53,954 nucleotides of DNA from Bacteroidaceae bacterium. GTDB lineage: Bacteria > Bacteroidota > Bacteroidia > Bacteroidales > Bacteroidaceae. Under the pieces are notes generated by a model. That model was not told the origin of the DNA. It saw nothing but the letters and a program-made list of their open reading frames with translations, and made no database searches. A program made the position numbers and the translations under genes. Positions 51,272-53,954 of the stretch are shown here, one piece after another (positions within the stretch are counted from its first letter, which is position 1; each line of letters opens with the position of its first letter). The stretch covers positions 1-53,954 of the forward strand of contig JAFNXL010000044.1 of assembly GCA_017379075.1 (NCBI GenBank). The letters are read 5' to 3'.

Positions 51272-52048
51272 ATGACTAAAGAAAACATTATAGCCCCCCA
51301 AAATATCGTTTACAAGAAGCCTTCGCTGATGAACGACAGCCCCATGCACTATTGTCCGGGCTGCAGCCACGGCATGGTTCACAAACTTGTAGCGGAAATC
51401 ATTGAAGAGATGCAACTGACAGACAAAACCATAGGCATCTGCCCCGTAGGATGTGCGGTCTTTGCCTATAATTATCTGGATATAGACTGGATTGAGGCAG
51501 CACACGGAAGAGCACCCGCCTGTGCCACCGCTGTCAAGCGTCTCTGGCCCGACCATCTGGTATTCACCTACCAAGGCGACGGCGACTTCGCCTGCATCGG
51601 AACGGCAGAGAGCATCCACGCCATGAACCGTGGAGAGAACATTGCCATCATCTTCATCAACAATGCCATCTATGGTATGACTGGTGGCCAAATGGCACCC
51701 ACCACACTTATGGGCATGAAGACCGCAACCTGCCCCTACGGACGTCAGGCCGACCTTCACGGATACCCTTTGAAGATGACGGAATTAGCAGCCAATCTGG
51801 AGGGAACCTGCTATATCACCCGTCAGAGCGTACACAACGTAGCCGCCATCAACCGTGCAAAAAAAGCCATCCGCAAGGCATTTGAGAACAGTCTCTCTGG
51901 CAAAGGCACATCACTTGTCGAGATTGTCAGCACTTGCAGCGCCGGCTGGAAACTCACACCAGTGGAGGCCAACAAATGGATGGAGAAGAATATGTTCCCC
52001 TATTACCCATTGGGGGATATCAAGGACACAACAATTGAAAAACAATGA
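51272..52048 (+). CDS. 2-oxoacid:ferredoxin oxidoreductase beta subunit (VorA/KorB)
   Basis: The 258-residue protein has the thiamine diphosphate-binding signature YQGDGDFACIGTAESIHAMN followed by NNAIYGMTGGQMAPTT, with Mg contacts in GDGD and the following Asn. The start has the CPGCSHGMVHKLV cysteine motif, and CPVGCAVFAYN follows. It is the catalytic half of the complex. ATG 51272 is used; an upstream TTG is not needed. It overlaps vorC by 4 bases. Confidence 0.92.
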   Translation: MTKENIIAPQNIVYKKPSLMNDSPMHYCPGCSHGMVHKLVAEIIEEMQLTDKTIGICPVGCAVFAYNYLDIDWIEAAHGRAPACATAVKRLWPDHLVFTYQGDGDFACIGTAESIHAMNRGENIAIIFINNAIYGMTGGQMAPTTLMGMKTATCPYGRQADLHGYPLKMTELAANLEGTCYITRQSVHNVAAINRAKKAIRKAFENSLSGKGTSLVEIVSTCSAGWKLTPVEANKWMEKNMFPYYPLGDIKDTTIEKQ

Positions 52049-52596
52049 AAAAAGAATTTATCATAGCCGGATTCGGAGGACAGGGAGTCTTGTCCATGGG
52101 CAAAATCTTTGCCAACAGTGCGCTGATGGAAGGACATGAGGTAACTTGGTTTCCCGCCTACGGACCCGAACAGCGTGGAGGAACCGCCAATGTAACCGTC
52201 ATTGTCAGTGATGAGCGTATCTCATCGCCCATTATCAGCCAGTTCGACGTAGCCATAATTCTCAACCAACCTTCATTAGAGCGTTTCGAAGAGACAATCA
52301 AGCCAGGAGGTATCCTCATCTACGACGGCTACGGAATCTGCACCCCACCCAAACGAAAGGACATCAGCGTGTACCGCATTGATGCCATGGACACGGCTGC
52401 CACCATGAACAACGTCAAGAGTTTCAACATGATTGTGCTCGGCGGTCTGCTAAAGGTGGTTCCCATTGTCAATACGGAAAACATACTTCAGGCGCTTAGA
52501 GACACTTTGCCCACACGCCACCACCACCTTATTCCCATGAATGAGGAAGCGTTGCGCAAGGGAATGGAAATTGTCACTCCCCTGCACACATTATAA
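52045..52596 (+). CDS. 2-oxoacid:ferredoxin oxidoreductase gamma subunit (VorC/KorC)
   Basis: The 183-residue protein starts MKKEFIIAGFGGQGVLSMGKIFANSALMEGHEVTWFPAYGPEQRGGTANVTVIVS, the catalytic gamma domain typical of the family, and has a normal length. Its start codon overlaps the stop of the beta subunit (ATGA). It completes a four-subunit enzyme with the ferredoxin, alpha and beta genes. Confidence 0.93.
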   Translation: MKKEFIIAGFGGQGVLSMGKIFANSALMEGHEVTWFPAYGPEQRGGTANVTVIVSDERISSPIISQFDVAIILNQPSLERFEETIKPGGILIYDGYGICTPPKRKDISVYRIDAMDTAATMNNVKSFNMIVLGGLLKVVPIVNTENILQALRDTLPTRHHHLIPMNEEALRKGMEIVTPLHTL

Positions 52597-52635
52597 ATAT
52601 ATATATAAACAGAAAAGCAATTATCATCATCCATT

Positions 52636-53954
52636 ATGCCCAGGCTGATTCTTTTGATTCTGATTCTGATTGCAGGCGTTAACAGCGCCCAGGCCCAAAT
52701 GCCCATGAGGCTCAATCCCGACGACAATACGGGTGGAAGTTTTGACAATCAGAGCGGACAGTATGAGAATGGTTCAAACGGTCGTCTCACATGGGGACGA
52801 GACTCCACCGCACGCAAGAAGGGAAAGCAGATACCCATCGGACAGTTCCAGTGGAGAATAGATGAAAGATTGGGAACCGTCATTGAAGCGGAAAACAACG
52901 ACACCGTAGTTCACAACTTCCAGAATTTCAACCAGACTGACGGATATACCGGTCAATACACAATATTGGGAAACCTTGGTTCCCCCCGAATCAACCGTAT
53001 CTTCATGAACCGTGAAGAAGCGGACAACTTCATCTTCGTACAACCGTTCAGCCATTTCCGCAACAGTCTTACCGACTTCCGTTTTACCAACACCAAAAGT
53101 CCCATCACCAATCTTGCCTACCACAAGCTTGGCAGCAACCAAAGAGGCGAAGACCGTCTCAGGGCATATTTCGCCACCAATATCAACAAGCTTACCGGCA
53201 TTGGTTTCAAACTGGACTATCTCTACGGACGCGGATACTACAACAGCCAGCAAAACAGCATGTTCGGAGCCAGCGTCTACGGATATCACCGCGGTGAGCG
53301 CTACAACATGCACGCCTATTTCAATGCAAACCACATGAAGATGGCAGAAAACGGTGGTATAGAAAATGACAACTACATTGAAGACCCGCAAAGTTTCCAG
53401 AACAACTACACCTCTATTGACATCCCTGTCATGCTGGCCAGCACATGGAACAGAAACGATGAACGGACCTATTATCTGACCAACAGATACCACCTCGGCT
53501 TCAAACGCGACATCCCTGTCCCCGACTCACTGAAACCCAAGCCACCAAGTGAAAAGGAATTGCTTATGGACTTGTCCGACAGCATCAGGAACATCCTTCA
53601 AAATGACAGCGTTGCACGCATGGCGGCAGTGGATTCGTTGTTGAAGAACTGGGAGAACTCAATCACTACACCGCAGGAATTTGTTCCCGTGACCAGCCTC
53701 ATCCACACCCTTGATGTGCGCAGACTTGAACACGAATACATCGGCCGTAGCGATACCCGAAAATTCTATACCCACCATTTCTATGGCAATCCCCTGGACG
53801 TCAGCGACGAGACCAAGGGACTGAGCGTGCGCAACACGCTGGGCATATCCCAATGCGAAGGATTCAGCAAGTGGGCACAAATGGGGCTGACTGCCTTTGC
53901 CAGCCATACCTTCCGTTCTTACACGCTGCCCGAATTGGCTGGTCCGGACTCCAC
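52636..53954 (+). CDS. Putative porin (Porin_10/DUF4289 type), cut by the window edge
   Basis: An open frame runs from ATG 52636 to the right edge without a stop (439 codons). It starts with a signal peptide (MPRLILLILILIAGVNSAQAQ). After a polar linker come beta-strand-like stretches with aromatic ends: FSHFRNSLTDFRFTNTKSPITNLAYHKL, GIGFKLDYLYGRGYYNSQQ, ERYNMHAYFNANHM, YYLTNRYHLGF. This fits the large Bacteroidetes 'putative porin' family of outer membrane barrels. It lies 39 bases behind vorC, so it may be part of the same transcript. The transport function is unknown, and the C-terminal half is outside the window. Confidence 0.75.
   Translation, partial: MPRLILLILILIAGVNSAQAQMPMRLNPDDNTGGSFDNQSGQYENGSNGRLTWGRDSTARKKGKQIPIGQFQWRIDERLGTVIEAENNDTVVHNFQNFNQTDGYTGQYTILGNLGSPRINRIFMNREEADNFIFVQPFSHFRNSLTDFRFTNTKSPITNLAYHKLGSNQRGEDRLRAYFATNINKLTGIGFKLDYLYGRGYYNSQQNSMFGASVYGYHRGERYNMHAYFNANHMKMAENGGIENDNYIEDPQSFQNNYTSIDIPVMLASTWNRNDERTYYLTNRYHLGFKRDIPVPDSLKPKPPSEKELLMDLSDSIRNILQNDSVARMAAVDSLLKNWENSITTPQEFVPVTSLIHTLDVRRLEHEYIGRSDTRKFYTHHFYGNPLDVSDETKGLSVRNTLGISQCEGFSKWAQMGLTAFASHTFRSYTLPELAGPDS

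Overview
The window looks like chromosomal DNA of a Bacteroidales bacterium, most likely Prevotella or a close relative. The reasons are: promoters of the Bacteroidetes type (TTTG, about 19 bases, TAnnTTTG) in front of many genes; a HU-like DNA-binding protein followed by a 33-residue 'smalltalk' peptide; secreted glycan-degrading enzymes of families GH92, GH20, GH43 and GH78; a fimbrillin-like lipoprotein; a BspA-type leucine-rich repeat protein; VorDBAC-type 2-oxoacid:ferredoxin oxidoreductase; and a Bacteroidetes 'putative porin' at the right edge. Genes are moderately GC-rich. Gene-free gaps are AT-rich and unusually full of short repeats.

Layout. 0-1 kb: 3' end of a HU-like gene, a repeat-filled spacer and the smalltalk micro-gene. 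1-2 kb: flavin reductase-like protein plus a DUF1294 membrane protein. 2-6.2 kb (minus): GH92 mannosidase and GH20 hexosaminidase, a small glycan-trimming operon. 6.3-11.6 kb (minus): TSCPD protein, YebC, PheT, then DnaB. 11.8-15 kb (plus): small secreted helical protein, MenA, EttA. 15-19.2 kb: repeat-rich accessory region with a cytosolic-looking LRR protein. 19.2-27 kb (plus): GH43, LOG protein, DUF1846, C_GCAxxG_C_C protein, ElaA acetyltransferase, GH78 rhamnosidase. 27.1-29.0 kb: a group II intron placed directly behind the GH78 terminator. 29-32.6 kb: a lower-GC block with a Kelch/NanM-symporter fusion, tRNA-Thr(GGT) and a fimbrillin-like lipoprotein. 33.2-38.7 kb: RND efflux operon (adaptor, pump, TolC). 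38.8-43.7 kb: threonine aldolase, a phosphodiesterase lipoprotein, Upp, a second repeat-rich gap, riboflavin synthase. 43.8-48.5 kb: TolC-MacA-MacB type ABC efflux operon. 48.6-54 kb: DUF4468 protein, TPR protein, vorD-vorB-small membrane protein-vorA-vorC, and a porin cut by the window edge.

No CRISPR array, transposase, phage module or defence system was recognised. The most unusual material is non-coding. Two distant gaps (17.6-18.6 kb and 42.0-42.9 kb) carry the same parts in the same order: a 22-bp palindromic repeat array, a T-rich/A-rich inverted-repeat element, a hairpin, a canonical promoter, and a leader ending in the same micro-ORF start. The smalltalk spacer shares a palindromic element with the first of these gaps. 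This suggests a family of related non-coding expression loci or decayed HU-smalltalk loci. All functional names are inferred by reading the sequence; no database search was run.
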